Source of the DNA: Phenylobacterium sp.
GTDB taxonomy: Bacteria; Pseudomonadota; Alphaproteobacteria; Caulobacterales; Caulobacteraceae
DNA length: 64,000 nt
Reading direction: 5' to 3'
NCBI RefSeq assembly: GCF_004799515.1
Contig: NZ_SSMX01000002.1
Span: 62,001 to 126,000, forward strand
Part shown: positions 36,491 to 45,131 of the stretch, piece after piece
Layout of the letters: each line of letters begins with the position of its first letter
Position numbering within the stretch: position 1 is the stretch's first letter
Program-made: the position numbers and the translations under genes
Notes under the pieces: model-generated
What the model saw: only the letters and a program-made list of their open reading frames with translations
The model's database searches: none
What the model was told of the DNA's origin: nothing

Positions 36491-37222
36491 ATGGAATTCG
36501 AAGACGACGCCTTCGTGCTCTCCGCCCGCGCCCACGGCGAGGCCGGCGCTATTGTCGAGCTGCTCACCGCGAGCCACGGCAAGTACGCCGCCCACGTGGC
36601 CGGCGGGGCGTCGCGGCGGATGAAGCCCTTCCTGCAGGCCGGCGCCCCGGTCACCGCGCGCTACCGCGCCCGGGTCTCAGACCAACTGGGCTCGGCCAGC
36701 CTGGAGCCGGTGGGCGAGGGGCCGTCCGCCCTGTTCGACGATCCCCTGGCGCTGGCGGGCCTCGCCGCCGCCGCCGCCATCGCCGCCGGCGCGCTGCCGG
36801 AGCGCGAGCCGCATCCGGGCGCCTACCTGGCCTTCGAGGCGCTCAGCCGGTCGCTGGAGCTCACCGACGACTGGCCGGCGGTCTTCGTGCGCTTCGAGGC
36901 CGGCTTGCTGGCCGAGCTCGGCTTCGGCCTCGACCTTTCCCGGTGCGCCGCCACCGGCGTCACCGACGACCTGATCTATGTCAGCCCCAAGACCGGCCGC
37001 GCCGTCTCCCGGGCCGCCGGCGAGCCGTACAAGGACCGCATGCTGGCCTTGCCGCCCTTCCTCCTGTCGTCCCAGTCGCGCCTCGAACCCGGCGACGTGA
37101 AGGCCGGCCTCGACCTCACCGCCCACTTCCTGGAAGCCTTCATCTTCAACCCGCTCAACCGCCCCCTGCCGCCGGCGCGGCTGTGGCTGGTGGACAGGCT
37201 GAGCGACGCGGGGCGGCTGTAG
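36491..37222 (+). CDS. recO: DNA repair protein RecO
   Basis: RecO helps load RecA on SSB-coated single strands together with RecR. The N-terminal OB-fold begins MEFEDDAFVLSARAHGEAGAIVELLTASHGKYAAHVAGGASRR-like, and the helical C-terminal domain includes ELGFGLDLSRCAATG. The length is 243 residues. ATG 36491 was chosen over the overlapping GTG 36488. It is the detached last member of the rnc-era-recO series. Confidence 0.93.
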   Translation: MEFEDDAFVLSARAHGEAGAIVELLTASHGKYAAHVAGGASRRMKPFLQAGAPVTARYRARVSDQLGSASLEPVGEGPSALFDDPLALAGLAAAAAIAAGALPEREPHPGAYLAFEALSRSLELTDDWPAVFVRFEAGLLAELGFGLDLSRCAATGVTDDLIYVSPKTGRAVSRAAGEPYKDRMLALPPFLLSSQSRLEPGDVKAGLDLTAHFLEAFIFNPLNRPLPPARLWLVDRLSDAGRL

Positions 37223-37231
37223 GCGCTCGGC

Positions 37232-39436
37232 CTACCGCGGCGGCGCCGGCCCCGAGCTGTAGTCGATGCTGGGGTCGTGGCCCTTCTGGGCGCCCGAACC
37301 GAAGCTGTAGGTCAAGGTGACGAGCGCCGTCCGTCCCACGCCGTCCAGGACGCGGCGACCCAGTAGCGTCGGCAGGCCGTATTCGATCGTCTGGCGGTTG
37401 CTGTCGAGCAGGTTCTGCGCCGTGACCACCAGGAACAGCGCCGGCGTGAGCTTGCGGCGGTAGCCGAGGTTCAGGAGGCCGATGGCGCCCAGCGACCCCT
37501 GCGGCGTGATCGTCCGGCCGGACAGGCTCCCATTCAGCTGGAAGACGTCGCTGGCCGTAGGCGACCAACTGAGCGTCCCGCGCCCGCTCACGACATAGCC
37601 CGACCTCGCCGCGCCCAGGCCCAAGGCGCTGGCCGGAACCTCCATCCAATAGGCCTCGCCGCTGGCGTTGAGGCTGACCGTCGAGGTGAGCGCACGGGCG
37701 CCCGCCAAAGAAAGCCCAGCCCTGCGAGCCTCGCCAAGATTATCCTCGGTGAACAGCACGACGCCGCCGCCCCGATCCAGCACCACGGGCGTGAAGGCGT
37801 TGTGCAGTTCGCGGTAGAACAGGGTGGCGGAAAAGGAGGATGCGCCCTTGTGCGCGTCGTAGGCCGCCTCGAAGGAATCGGTCTCCTGCGGCCGAAGGTC
37901 GGGGTTGCCGCCGTAGAGGTCCTGCGGGTTGCCGAAGGTGATCAGCGGGCTGAGCTGCGCCGGCGTGGGCCGGTCGATGCGGCGGCTGTAGCTGGCGCTG
38001 ACCGTGCGGTCCTCGCCCAGCGGATAGGACAGGTGCAGGCTCGGGAAGGCCTGGAGGAGGTCGCTCTCGCGCCGCTCGCTCCCGTCGGCGAGGCTGGTGG
38101 TGGTGCGGCTGTTCTCCAGCCGCAGGCCGGCCAGCACGCTGAGGTCGCCGAACTGCTCCTGCAGGGTGGCGTAGGCGGCGTTAAGCTCCAGGCGGTAGGC
38201 GAAGGCGCCGCTGCGCGTGGGGTCGGCTGCGATGGCGCCGGGCGACGGCCCCTCGCCGAAGATCTTCGACAGGTCGGCGGTGGTGATCGCGCCGTCGTAG
38301 CCCAGCTTGAGCTCGCCGTCCGCGAACGAGGGGTCCTTGTAGTCGGTCCTGATCTCCGTCGTGTCGGTGGTCTGGGCGCTGGCCGACAGCTCGAAGCTGT
38401 CGGGCCCGGCCGGCAGGACCGGCGCATCTTGGTAGGCGCCGTCGGAGCGAACGGCCATGCGCGTTGTGCGCAGGTCCACGGTCAGGTCCTGGTCGTCGCC
38501 GAGCTTGCGCCGGAAACTTGCGCCGGCCAGCCGCGTGTCGACGCGTACGGGGTCGTCGTAACGCTGGCGGAGGATGGCGTCGGACGCGCCGTCGCTGGCC
38601 CCTGAAAGCGTCGCCAGCACATCGCCGGTCTGGCCCAGCCGGACGGTGACGCCTTGCAGCCGCGCGCCGATGCGGGTGCGGTCGTCGAGGTCGTAGTCGG
38701 CGGCCAGGCGCGCCACCACGCTGTTCACCGTCGCGTCATAGCTGTCGACCTGACGCTCCGTCTGCGATCCGCCCGCCGCCAGCGGCGAGACGATCTGCTC
38801 GGTGATCTTGCCCGAGGCCGGGTCGCGCCCGCGGTAGTTGAGGTCGCCGGACAGGCTGAGCTTGCCGGTGTTGTAGCTCTCGGTGATCCCGGCGATCGCC
38901 TGGCCCCGTTCGCCGACGCCGACCTTGGCCGAGCCCGAATAGCCGGCCTTATGAGCCTGCTTGGTGATCAGGTTGATGATGCCGGCGCCGCCCTGCGCCT
39001 GATCGGCCGCCGAGGGGTTGGTGATCACCTCCACGCGCTCATAGCGGTCGGCCGGCAGGCTCTGCACCGCGGTCCCCCGGGCGGCCCCGCTGAACTCGCC
39101 GGCCGGCTTGCCGTCGACCAGGATGGTGACGTTCTGGTCGCCTCTCAGGCTGACATTGCCCTGCAGGTCCACGCCCACCGAGGGGACCGTGCGCAGCAGG
39201 TCCGCGACGGTGCCGGACTGGGCCTGGATGGTCTTGCCGACCGCGTAGCTGCGCCGGTCGATCTCCACGCGGTCCTGCGACGGCGACTGGGCGGTGACCA
39301 CCACCTCGTCCACCGACTTCTCAGCCGGCGCCGCAGGGTTCGCGGGCGGCGCGCCGGGGACGGGCGGATCGGCGAAGGCCGGGCCCGCGGCGGCGAGGCA
39401 GGCCAGCAGCAGTTTCCGCAGACCTCGCCGGATCAT
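37232..39436 (-). CDS. TonB-dependent outer-membrane receptor
   Basis: The 734-residue precursor has a signal peptide, a TonB-box-like SVDEVVVTAQSPS near residue 40, a plug domain (VADLLRTVPSVGVDLQGNVSLRGDQNVTILVDGKPAG ... RVEVITNPSAADQAQGGAGIINLIT) and a long C-terminal beta-barrel ending in LVTLTYSFGSGAQ plus a Pro-rich tail. The plug type, without carboxypeptidase-like domain, resembles the outer-membrane beta-barrel family. The ligand is unknown. Its ATG overlaps the stop of the preceding 177-residue protein, and it is the last gene of the blaI-led operon. Confidence 0.93.
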   Translation of the reverse strand: MIRRGLRKLLLACLAAAGPAFADPPVPGAPPANPAAPAEKSVDEVVVTAQSPSQDRVEIDRRSYAVGKTIQAQSGTVADLLRTVPSVGVDLQGNVSLRGDQNVTILVDGKPAGEFSGAARGTAVQSLPADRYERVEVITNPSAADQAQGGAGIINLITKQAHKAGYSGSAKVGVGERGQAIAGITESYNTGKLSLSGDLNYRGRDPASGKITEQIVSPLAAGGSQTERQVDSYDATVNSVVARLAADYDLDDRTRIGARLQGVTVRLGQTGDVLATLSGASDGASDAILRQRYDDPVRVDTRLAGASFRRKLGDDQDLTVDLRTTRMAVRSDGAYQDAPVLPAGPDSFELSASAQTTDTTEIRTDYKDPSFADGELKLGYDGAITTADLSKIFGEGPSPGAIAADPTRSGAFAYRLELNAAYATLQEQFGDLSVLAGLRLENSRTTTSLADGSERRESDLLQAFPSLHLSYPLGEDRTVSASYSRRIDRPTPAQLSPLITFGNPQDLYGGNPDLRPQETDSFEAAYDAHKGASSFSATLFYRELHNAFTPVVLDRGGGVVLFTEDNLGEARRAGLSLAGARALTSTVSLNASGEAYWMEVPASALGLGAARSGYVVSGRGTLSWSPTASDVFQLNGSLSGRTITPQGSLGAIGLLNLGYRRKLTPALFLVVTAQNLLDSNRQTIEYGLPTLLGRRVLDGVGRTALVTLTYSFGSGAQKGHDPSIDYSSGPAPPR

Positions 39437-39966
39437 TTGCGGCCCACGCCGGCGCCGGGCGCGGACAGCGGCTTCACGCCCGCGGCCTTGAGCAGGGGAT
39501 CGACGGCGGCCTGGCGGTCGGCAGCGAACACCGCGTCGGCGCGGGCCTTCAGGCTGTCGGTGAGCTGCTGCTCGGCGGCCTGGGCCAGCGGGAAGTCGTC
39601 CGGCTTGGCCAGCGGGGCCTCGCCGCTGGCCTTGTCTGGCAGGGCCTCAACGTCGGGCGCGGTGCAGGCGAAGACGCCAGCCAGGGACTGGACGCAGTAT
39701 TGCCGCTGCAGATAGCCGGCGAGCGTCCAGCGATAGCGGTCGCTTGCGCCATCCGCACCGCTCACCGCCGGGCGCGCCACCGCGACCGAGGACGTGAAGA
39801 ACAGGGCGCGGCGCACCACCATCGCCTCGCGCCGCGCGCCCTTGGCGAGGGTCAGCGGCAGGTCGAGGCTGGCGACAACGGCGGAGCGGTCGACGCGCGC
39901 GACCACCACCACCGAGGCAGCCGGGGGCGTCGCCGCCTGGGCGGGCGGCGTGTCGGACTGGATCAT
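39433..39966 (-). CDS. Hypothetical protein in the blaI operon
   Basis: The 177-residue product has no clear signal peptide and no recognised family. It contains a central pair of cysteines (RQYCVQSLAGVFACTAPD), a hydrophobic SVVVVARVD strand near the N-terminus and a helical C-terminal part (AEQQLTDSLKARADAVFAADRQ). Four-base overlap with the receptor gene and a seven-base gap to the M56 gene show that it is part of the operon. It could be a periplasmic partner of the receptor or sensor, but that is inference. Confidence 0.7.
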   Translation of the reverse strand: MIQSDTPPAQAATPPAASVVVVARVDRSAVVASLDLPLTLAKGARREAMVVRRALFFTSSVAVARPAVSGADGASDRYRWTLAGYLQRQYCVQSLAGVFACTAPDVEALPDKASGEAPLAKPDDFPLAQAAEQQLTDSLKARADAVFAADRQAAVDPLLKAAGVKPLSAPGAGVGRK

Positions 39967-39973
39967 GGAGGGT

Positions 39974-41845
39974 TCAGACGGCCGGCTGCGGAGGCGCCGG
40001 CTGACCGGGTTCCGGGTTGGAGGGTATGAAGCGGATCGGGATGTTGATCTCGCCGCCGGATGTCGGGGCGCCGTCCCTGGTCTGCGGCTTCATCTGGAAT
40101 TTCGCCGCCATGGCCAAGGCCGCATCGCCGAAACCCTGGCCCAGCGGCGCCTCGCCGTTCACCTCACAGTCCGCGAGACCGCCGGTCGCGACGACGTTGC
40201 AGTGGAGCGTGGCGCGCCCTTCGGTGTTCGAGGCGAGCGCGGCCTTCGGATAGAACTCGGCGAAGTCCGCGCCGGTCGGCTTCTCGATCCAGTCCGGCTT
40301 GGTGATGACCGGCCGGCGTGCCGGGCCCTCGGCCGGCGCGTAGCTCGCCAGCGTCCTGGCGACCTTGGCTCCGGCGGGCGCCGCCATAGAGGTCTTCGCC
40401 GGCGGGCCAGGCAGGAAGTCCGGGAAGCGCGTCGTCGGCGGGTTCGCGGGCGGCCCGCCGGGGATGGCCGGGTGTTTGCTGAACTCGACGATGTAGAAGC
40501 CGCGCGGCGGCATGGGGGTGACGTCCGGGCCCGGGTTGGCCTTCAGCCGGACGTGCGCGATCACCCGCAAGGCGGCCTGCTGGAAGGCGGCCTTCAGCCC
40601 GGGCCGTTCGGCCGCGCCCTCGAAGTGGTAGCCGACGCACTGGTCCAGCCGCTGTTTGGCGAGGTCCGTCGAGCATTGCAGGGTGACCGAGCCGGTGAGG
40701 CCGGCCTTCTTCGCTTGCGTCGGCCACTCGCGCTGCACGTCGGCGGCGGTGTAGGAGGCTTCGAAGGACGTGAGGCTCATGCGGCAGTTGTGCAGCTCGC
40801 GGTTCTCGTCGGGCTTGCACAGGAACGACAGGCCCGGGCGCCAGAGCTTGCGGGCGTCCTCTGGCTCGAGGTGGCCGTTGTTGGGGATGGCGGCGAGGTC
40901 CGCGGCCGTCGCGATGGCCTGCGGCGCATTCGGCGCGGGCTGGCTGGCCCAGGCGAGGCCGGCGGCGGCGGCGTAGGCGGTGAACGCCACGGCGGCGCCT
41001 AGCCGTCGGGCCGCGCGGGCGGGCAGGGGAGATTTCAGCATGGCGATCCGCTCCTTCAGCGGGTGTTCCGCGCCCGCCGGCCAGTGGCAGCCGAGCGGCA
41101 GGGGCTGGGTGAAGAGCTGGGTCTTGAGCAGCAGTTCGGCGTAGGTGCGCCGGGCGTCGGGGAAGCGGCCAATCACCGCCGCGTCACAGGCCAGCTCCTG
41201 GTCCACCCGCGCCAGCCGGGCGGCCAGATGGACCAGCGGGTTGAACCAGCAGAGGCATTGGGCGGCGCAGGCCGCGGCGTTGGCAAGGGCGTCGTGGGCG
41301 CGCAGGTGCGCCCGCTCATGGGCCAGGATCAGGGCCCGCTCGCCCGGCGCGTAGCGGCTCTCGAAGTCGGCCGGCGCGACGACCTTGGGCCGCAGGACGC
41401 CGACCACCGCCGGGCCCACGCCGATCCGCTCGGCGCGGAACAGGCCGGGCTCGGACAGCGGCTCCAATCGCCCAAGCGAGGCCACGAACCGCGCCTGCCG
41501 CCGCGCCAGCAATCCCGCCGCCGCCAAGGCGCCCGCGATCCAGATCCCCACCAGCAGGGCCGGGACATCCGGACCGCTCGCCGGGGTCGCGGCGGCGACG
41601 AACTCGTCCGTCACGGTCTCGGCCTCCGCCACCACGGGCGCCAGCGCCGGCGCCGCGGCGACGCTGGCCGCAGGGTGCGGCAGCAGGACCGCGACCGCCG
41701 CCAGCAGCGGCGCGAGCCACAGGGCGTAGGCCGCCCGCGCGCCCAGCCGTCCGCGCACCGCCTTGCGCAGCGCCAGCGCCAGCACCGCGGCCGCGGCGGC
41801 CGCCAGGTTGGCTTTCAGGAGACCCATCAGGATGGTTTCGATCAT
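39974..41845 (-). CDS. BlaR1-like M56 membrane metalloprotease with C-terminal TonB-like domain
   Basis: The 623-residue protein starts at ATG 41845, overlapping blaI by ATGA; the longer open frame upstream only shadows blaI. Four membrane helices frame an M56 protease domain: HERAH (HExxH zinc motif) in LILAHERAHLRAHDAL, a ligand Glu in VDQELACDAAVIG, and the final helix near residue 300. The periplasmic remainder has two TonB_C-like regions (REWPTQAKKAGLTGSVTLQCS and NTEGRATLHCNVVATGGLADCEV), with the typical VxxSSG-like end replaced. It would be expected to sense something outside and cleave BlaI. No penicillin-binding domain as in BlaR1 is seen. Confidence 0.85.
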   Translation of the reverse strand: MIETILMGLLKANLAAAAAAVLALALRKAVRGRLGARAAYALWLAPLLAAVAVLLPHPAASVAAAPALAPVVAEAETVTDEFVAAATPASGPDVPALLVGIWIAGALAAAGLLARRQARFVASLGRLEPLSEPGLFRAERIGVGPAVVGVLRPKVVAPADFESRYAPGERALILAHERAHLRAHDALANAAACAAQCLCWFNPLVHLAARLARVDQELACDAAVIGRFPDARRTYAELLLKTQLFTQPLPLGCHWPAGAEHPLKERIAMLKSPLPARAARRLGAAVAFTAYAAAAGLAWASQPAPNAPQAIATAADLAAIPNNGHLEPEDARKLWRPGLSFLCKPDENRELHNCRMSLTSFEASYTAADVQREWPTQAKKAGLTGSVTLQCSTDLAKQRLDQCVGYHFEGAAERPGLKAAFQQAALRVIAHVRLKANPGPDVTPMPPRGFYIVEFSKHPAIPGGPPANPPTTRFPDFLPGPPAKTSMAAPAGAKVARTLASYAPAEGPARRPVITKPDWIEKPTGADFAEFYPKAALASNTEGRATLHCNVVATGGLADCEVNGEAPLGQGFGDAALAMAAKFQMKPQTRDGAPTSGGEINIPIRFIPSNPEPGQPAPPQPAV

Positions 41846-42204
41846 GGCTCGAACCCCTCGATCAGCTTCTTCAGCTCGGCGATGTCCTCGGGCGTCAGCG
41901 CCCCGGTCTGCGAGAAATGGCTGACCAGGGGCGCCAGCTTGCCGTCGAACAGCCGGTCCAGCAGGCCCTGGCTCTCGGCCTCCACATAGGCCTCGCGGGC
42001 CACCAGCGGCCGGTAGAGGTAGCGTCGCCCGTCCCGCTCGGCGGCGATCGCGCCCTTGTTGAGCAGGCGGTTGATCAGGGTCTTCACCGTGGCGTCCGAC
42101 CAGCCCTGGCCTTCGGCCACATCGGCGGCGATGTCCTCCGCGCTGAGCGGCTCGCGCGCCCATAACGCCCCCATGACCACGCTCTCGGCCGTGCTGATCT
42201 TCAT
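41842..42204 (-). CDS. blaI: BlaI/MecI/CopY-family transcriptional repressor
   Basis: The 120 residues form a winged helix (STAESVVMGALWAREPLSAEDIAADVAEGQGWSDATVKTLINRLLNKGAIAAERDGRRYLYRPLV) followed by a dimerisation tail. BlaI-type repressors bind TAC-type palindromes as dimers and are cleaved after activation of the cognate M56 protease, which is encoded next with a four-base overlap. The operator at 42205-42246 directly abuts the ATG, so the mRNA leader must be very short or the promoter buried in the operator. Confidence 0.92.
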   Translation of the reverse strand: MKISTAESVVMGALWAREPLSAEDIAADVAEGQGWSDATVKTLINRLLNKGAIAAERDGRRYLYRPLVAREAYVEAESQGLLDRLFDGKLAPLVSHFSQTGALTPEDIAELKKLIEGFEP

Positions 42205-42246
42205 GTTTACACCCGTAATCGTTGGCTATCGATTACACCGGTAAAC
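42205..42246. promoter_or_regulatory. Probable double BlaI operator
   Basis: Two palindromic 12-mers, TTACACCCGTAA (42207-42218) and TTACACCGGTAA (42233-42244), are spaced 26 bases centre to centre. Together they form a larger dyad: GTTTAC..CGTAATCG against CGATTAC..GTAAAC. BlaI/MecI operators have the form TACAnnTGTA. The match here is to a TTAC(N4)GTAA variant, consistent with autoregulation of blaI. Confidence 0.75.
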
Positions 42247-42269
42247 GTCGATGTCAACTCCCCACCCTT

Positions 42270-42368
42270 GTCATCCTCCGGTCGCACGAAGACGCGATCC
42301 GAGGGACCCAAGCTGAGCAGCCGGTCCGGAACCGGCGCATGGGTCACCCGGACAAGCCGGGTGATGAC
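42270..42368. repeat. GTCATCC-family intergenic inverted repeat, copy 5 (diverged)
   Basis: GTCATCCTCCGGTCGCACGA at the left, an inner GATCCGAGGGACCCAAGC, and the right end GGTCACCCGGACAAGCCGGGTGATGAC follow the family plan, with imperfect complementarity between ends. It occupies most of the space between the blaI operator and parC. Confidence 0.75.
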
Positions 42369-42460
42369 GATTTGTGGGGATGGCGAAGGAGAAGGCGTCC
42401 CCGGTAGGCGCCCGCGCATGGCATCCTTAGATAGTCCCCTCCGATGGACTACCGATTCCC

Positions 42461-44704
42461 ATGAACGACATCGCTACCGCCCCGCCGCCCGGCGCTCCAG
42501 GCGACCGGATCATCGACGAGCCGCTCTCCGAGGCGCTTAGCCGCCGCTACCTGGCCTATGCGCTCAGCGTCATCACCGACCGGGCGCTGCCGGACGTGCG
42601 CGACGGGCTGAAACCCGTGCAGCGGCGCGTGCTCTACGCCATGCGCGAGATGCGGCTGAACCCGGACTCGGCCGCGCGCAAGTGCGCCAAGGTGGTGGGC
42701 GAGGTGATGGGCGGCTACCACCCGCACGGCGACCAGTCGATCTACGACACCCTGGTGCGCATGGCCCAACACTTCGCCCAGCGCTATCCGCTGGTCGACG
42801 GCCAGGGCAACTTCGGCAACATCGACGGCGATAACCCGGCGGCCATGCGCTACACCGAGGCGAAGCTGACCGAGGCGGCGACCCTCTTGCTGGAGGGCAT
42901 CGACGAGGACGCCGTCGACTTCAAGCCGACCTACGACGGCCAGGACACCGAGCCCGTCGTCCTGCCCACCGGCTTCCCGAACCTGCTGGCCAATGGCGCG
43001 ACCGGCATCGCGGTCGGCATGGCCACCTCGATCCCGCCGCACAACGCCGCCGAGCTGATCGAGGCCTGCCTGGCGCTGCTGGCCAATCCGGCCGCCACCA
43101 CCGAAGACCTGATGGTCCATGTGCAGGGCCCGGACTTCCCCACCGGCGGCGTCATCGTGGAACCGCGGCTGTCGCTGGCCGAGACCTATTCGACCGGCCG
43201 CGGCGGCGTTCGCCTGCGCGCGCGCTGGGACAAGGAGGAGACCGGCCGCGGGACCTACCAGATCGTCGTCACCGAGATCCCCTACCAGGTGAAGAAGGCC
43301 GACCTGGTCGAACAGATCGCGGGCCTGATCGAGGACAAGAAGGCCCCGTTGCTGGGCGACGTGCGCGACGAGAGCGCCGAGGATGTGCGCCTGGTGCTGG
43401 AGCCCAAGAGCCGCAACGTCGAGCCCGAGGTCCTGATGGAGAGCCTCTTCAAGCTCTCCGACCTCGAGACCCGCTTCAGCGTCAACCTCAACGTGCTCGA
43501 CGCCCGCGGCACGCCCGGCGTCATGGGCCTGAAACAGGTGCTGCGCGCCTTCCTCGACCACCGGCGCGAGGTGCTGGTCCGCCGCGCCCGCCATCGCCTG
43601 GGCAAGATCGAGGCCCGCCTGCACATCCTCGACGGCCTCTTGATCGCCTACCTCAACCTCGATGAGGTGATCCGCATCGTCCGCTACGAGGACGAGCCCA
43701 AGGCCAAGCTGGTCGAGGCCTTCGACCTCTCCGAACTGCAGGCCGAGGCCATCCTCAACACCCGCCTGCGCCAGCTCGCCCGGCTGGAGGAGATGGAGCT
43801 GCGCCGCGAGCACGCGGAGCTCGCCGAGGAACGCGACGGCATCGTCGGCATGCTGGCCGACGAGAAGGCGCAGTGGAAGCTGGTCGCCGCGGGCCTGCGC
43901 GGCGTGAAGGCCGACCTGGGTGACAAGCTCAACGCGCGCCGCTCGACCTTCGCCGAGGCCCCGCAGGTCGACGCCGAGGCCGCCATCGAGGCGATGATCG
44001 TGCGCGAGCCGATCACCGTCATCCTGTCCGACCGCGGCTGGATCCGCGCCGCCAAGGGCCGGGTCGACGATCCCTCGGAGCTGAAGTTCAAGGAGGGTGA
44101 CAAGCTGGCCTTCCTGGTCCCGGCCGAGACCACCGACAAGCTCTTGATCTTCGCCTCCGACGGCCGGTTCTTCACGCTCGCCTGCGACAAGCTCCCCAGC
44201 GCCCGCGGCCACGGCGAGCCTCTGCGGCTGATGATCGACCTCGACGACAAGGTGGGTCTAATTGACGTCTTCGTGCACCGCCCCGGCGGCAAGCGCGTCC
44301 TGGCCAGCAAGGAGGGCTACGGCTTCATCCTGCCCGAAGAGGAAGCGATCGCCTTCCGCCGGGCCGGCAAGCAGGTCCTGAACGGGACGGCCCTGGTCAG
44401 CCTCGCTCTGGGCGAGGGCCAGGACCGCCTCGCCGTCATCGGCGACAACGGCAAGATTCTGATCTTCGAAACTGCGGAACTCCCGGAAATGCCGCGCGGC
44501 AAGGGCGTCAAGTTGCAGTCCTACCGCGAGGGCGGCCTGCGCGACGCCACCGCCTTCGCCGCCGAGGCCGGCGCCTCGTGGATCGACACCGCCGGGCGCA
44601 CGCATGGGTGGGCGGAGTGGCGGGAGTGGCTCGGCAAGCGGGCAGGGGCCGGCAAGCTCGCGCCGAGAGGTTTCCCGGCGAGCAAGCGGTTCAGGCCGAA
44701 ATAG
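42461..44704 (+). CDS. parC: DNA topoisomerase IV subunit A
   Basis: ParC forms the DNA-cleaving subunit of topoisomerase IV and decatenates chromosomes. Catalytic Tyr131 lies in [10 protein letters not shown]. The [31 protein letters not shown] and [14 protein letters not shown] motifs are clear. The C-terminal domain is short (747 residues in total) and lacks a GyrA-box, which favours ParC over GyrA. In the quinolone-resistance region the residue after HPHGD is Gln where E. coli ParC has Ser80. Confidence 0.95.
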   Translation: MNDIATAPPPGAPGDRIIDEPLSEALSRRYLAYALSVITDRALPDVRDGLKPVQRRVLYAMREMRLNPDSAARKCAKVVGEVMGGYHPHGDQSIYDTLVRMAQHFAQRYPLVDGQGNFGNIDGDNPAAMRYTEAKLTEAATLLLEGIDEDAVDFKPTYDGQDTEPVVLPTGFPNLLANGATGIAVGMATSIPPHNAAELIEACLALLANPAATTEDLMVHVQGPDFPTGGVIVEPRLSLAETYSTGRGGVRLRARWDKEETGRGTYQIVVTEIPYQVKKADLVEQIAGLIEDKKAPLLGDVRDESAEDVRLVLEPKSRNVEPEVLMESLFKLSDLETRFSVNLNVLDARGTPGVMGLKQVLRAFLDHRREVLVRRARHRLGKIEARLHILDGLLIAYLNLDEVIRIVRYEDEPKAKLVEAFDLSELQAEAILNTRLRQLARLEEMELRREHAELAEERDGIVGMLADEKAQWKLVAAGLRGVKADLGDKLNARRSTFAEAPQVDAEAAIEAMIVREPITVILSDRGWIRAAKGRVDDPSELKFKEGDKLAFLVPAETTDKLLIFASDGRFFTLACDKLPSARGHGEPLRLMIDLDDKVGLIDVFVHRPGGKRVLASKEGYGFILPEEEAIAFRRAGKQVLNGTALVSLALGEGQDRLAVIGDNGKILIFETAELPEMPRGKGVKLQSYREGGLRDATAFAAEAGASWIDTAGRTHGWAEWREWLGKRAGAGKLAPRGFPASKRFRPK

Positions 44705-45131
44705 CCGCCGCGCATCCATCGCCCGTGCTCCCGTGTGGACGTTGCGGAGCCGAGGGTAAGCGATTGAACGGGCTCGCGATATTGGACCAAAGCCCTAGGT
44801 CTTTGGTCCTAGCCGCGCCCTATTTCCCCATAAAGCGGCGGCAGCGGATTGCTCGCCGAGCGGCGAACGGTCGCCAGGGGCGCGTCTCATCCCAACCGAA
44901 GATGCCGTGAACGCTCGCCAAGAAAACAACAAGCTGAGCCCTGGTTGTCACCCGGGGAAATTCTCGCGTCCCGCGCGAATACATCCTAAAATCTCCAACA
45001 AATAACCCGCAAGCGCCACCGCGTACGATGCGTCTGATCTCGCGGTTGCTTCTGAGATCAAAAATAAAACCCTTGTCTACTGAGGCCTGGCGACCGCTAT
45101 TCCGAGGTGTCGGGGGCATCAGGAAGAGCCC
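44705..45131. other. 427-base intergenic region with reduced GC and one palindrome
   Basis: The stretch between parC and the second PEP-CTERM-like gene becomes AT-richer towards its right half and holds the palindrome at 44784-44809. A 99-codon reverse frame at 44820-45119 exists, but its composition is unlike the neighbours and it has no recognisable domain, so I do not call it a gene. Confidence 0.6.
44784..44809. promoter_or_regulatory. Palindrome GGACCAAAG(N8)CTTTGGTCC
   Basis: Two perfect nine-base arms are separated by CCCTAGGT, itself centred on the palindrome CCTAGG, 83 bases beyond the parC stop. There is no T-run after it, so an operator is as likely as a terminator. It is 322 bases before the PEP-CTERM-like gene start. 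Confidence 0.5.

Noticed and set aside
42449..44212. 587-residue reverse open frame opposite parC
   Set aside because: Antisense shadow; parC is certain on the other strand.
44820..45119. 99-residue reverse open frame in the parC-PEP-CTERM gap
   Set aside because: No ribosome site, no domain, codon third positions unlike neighbouring genes.
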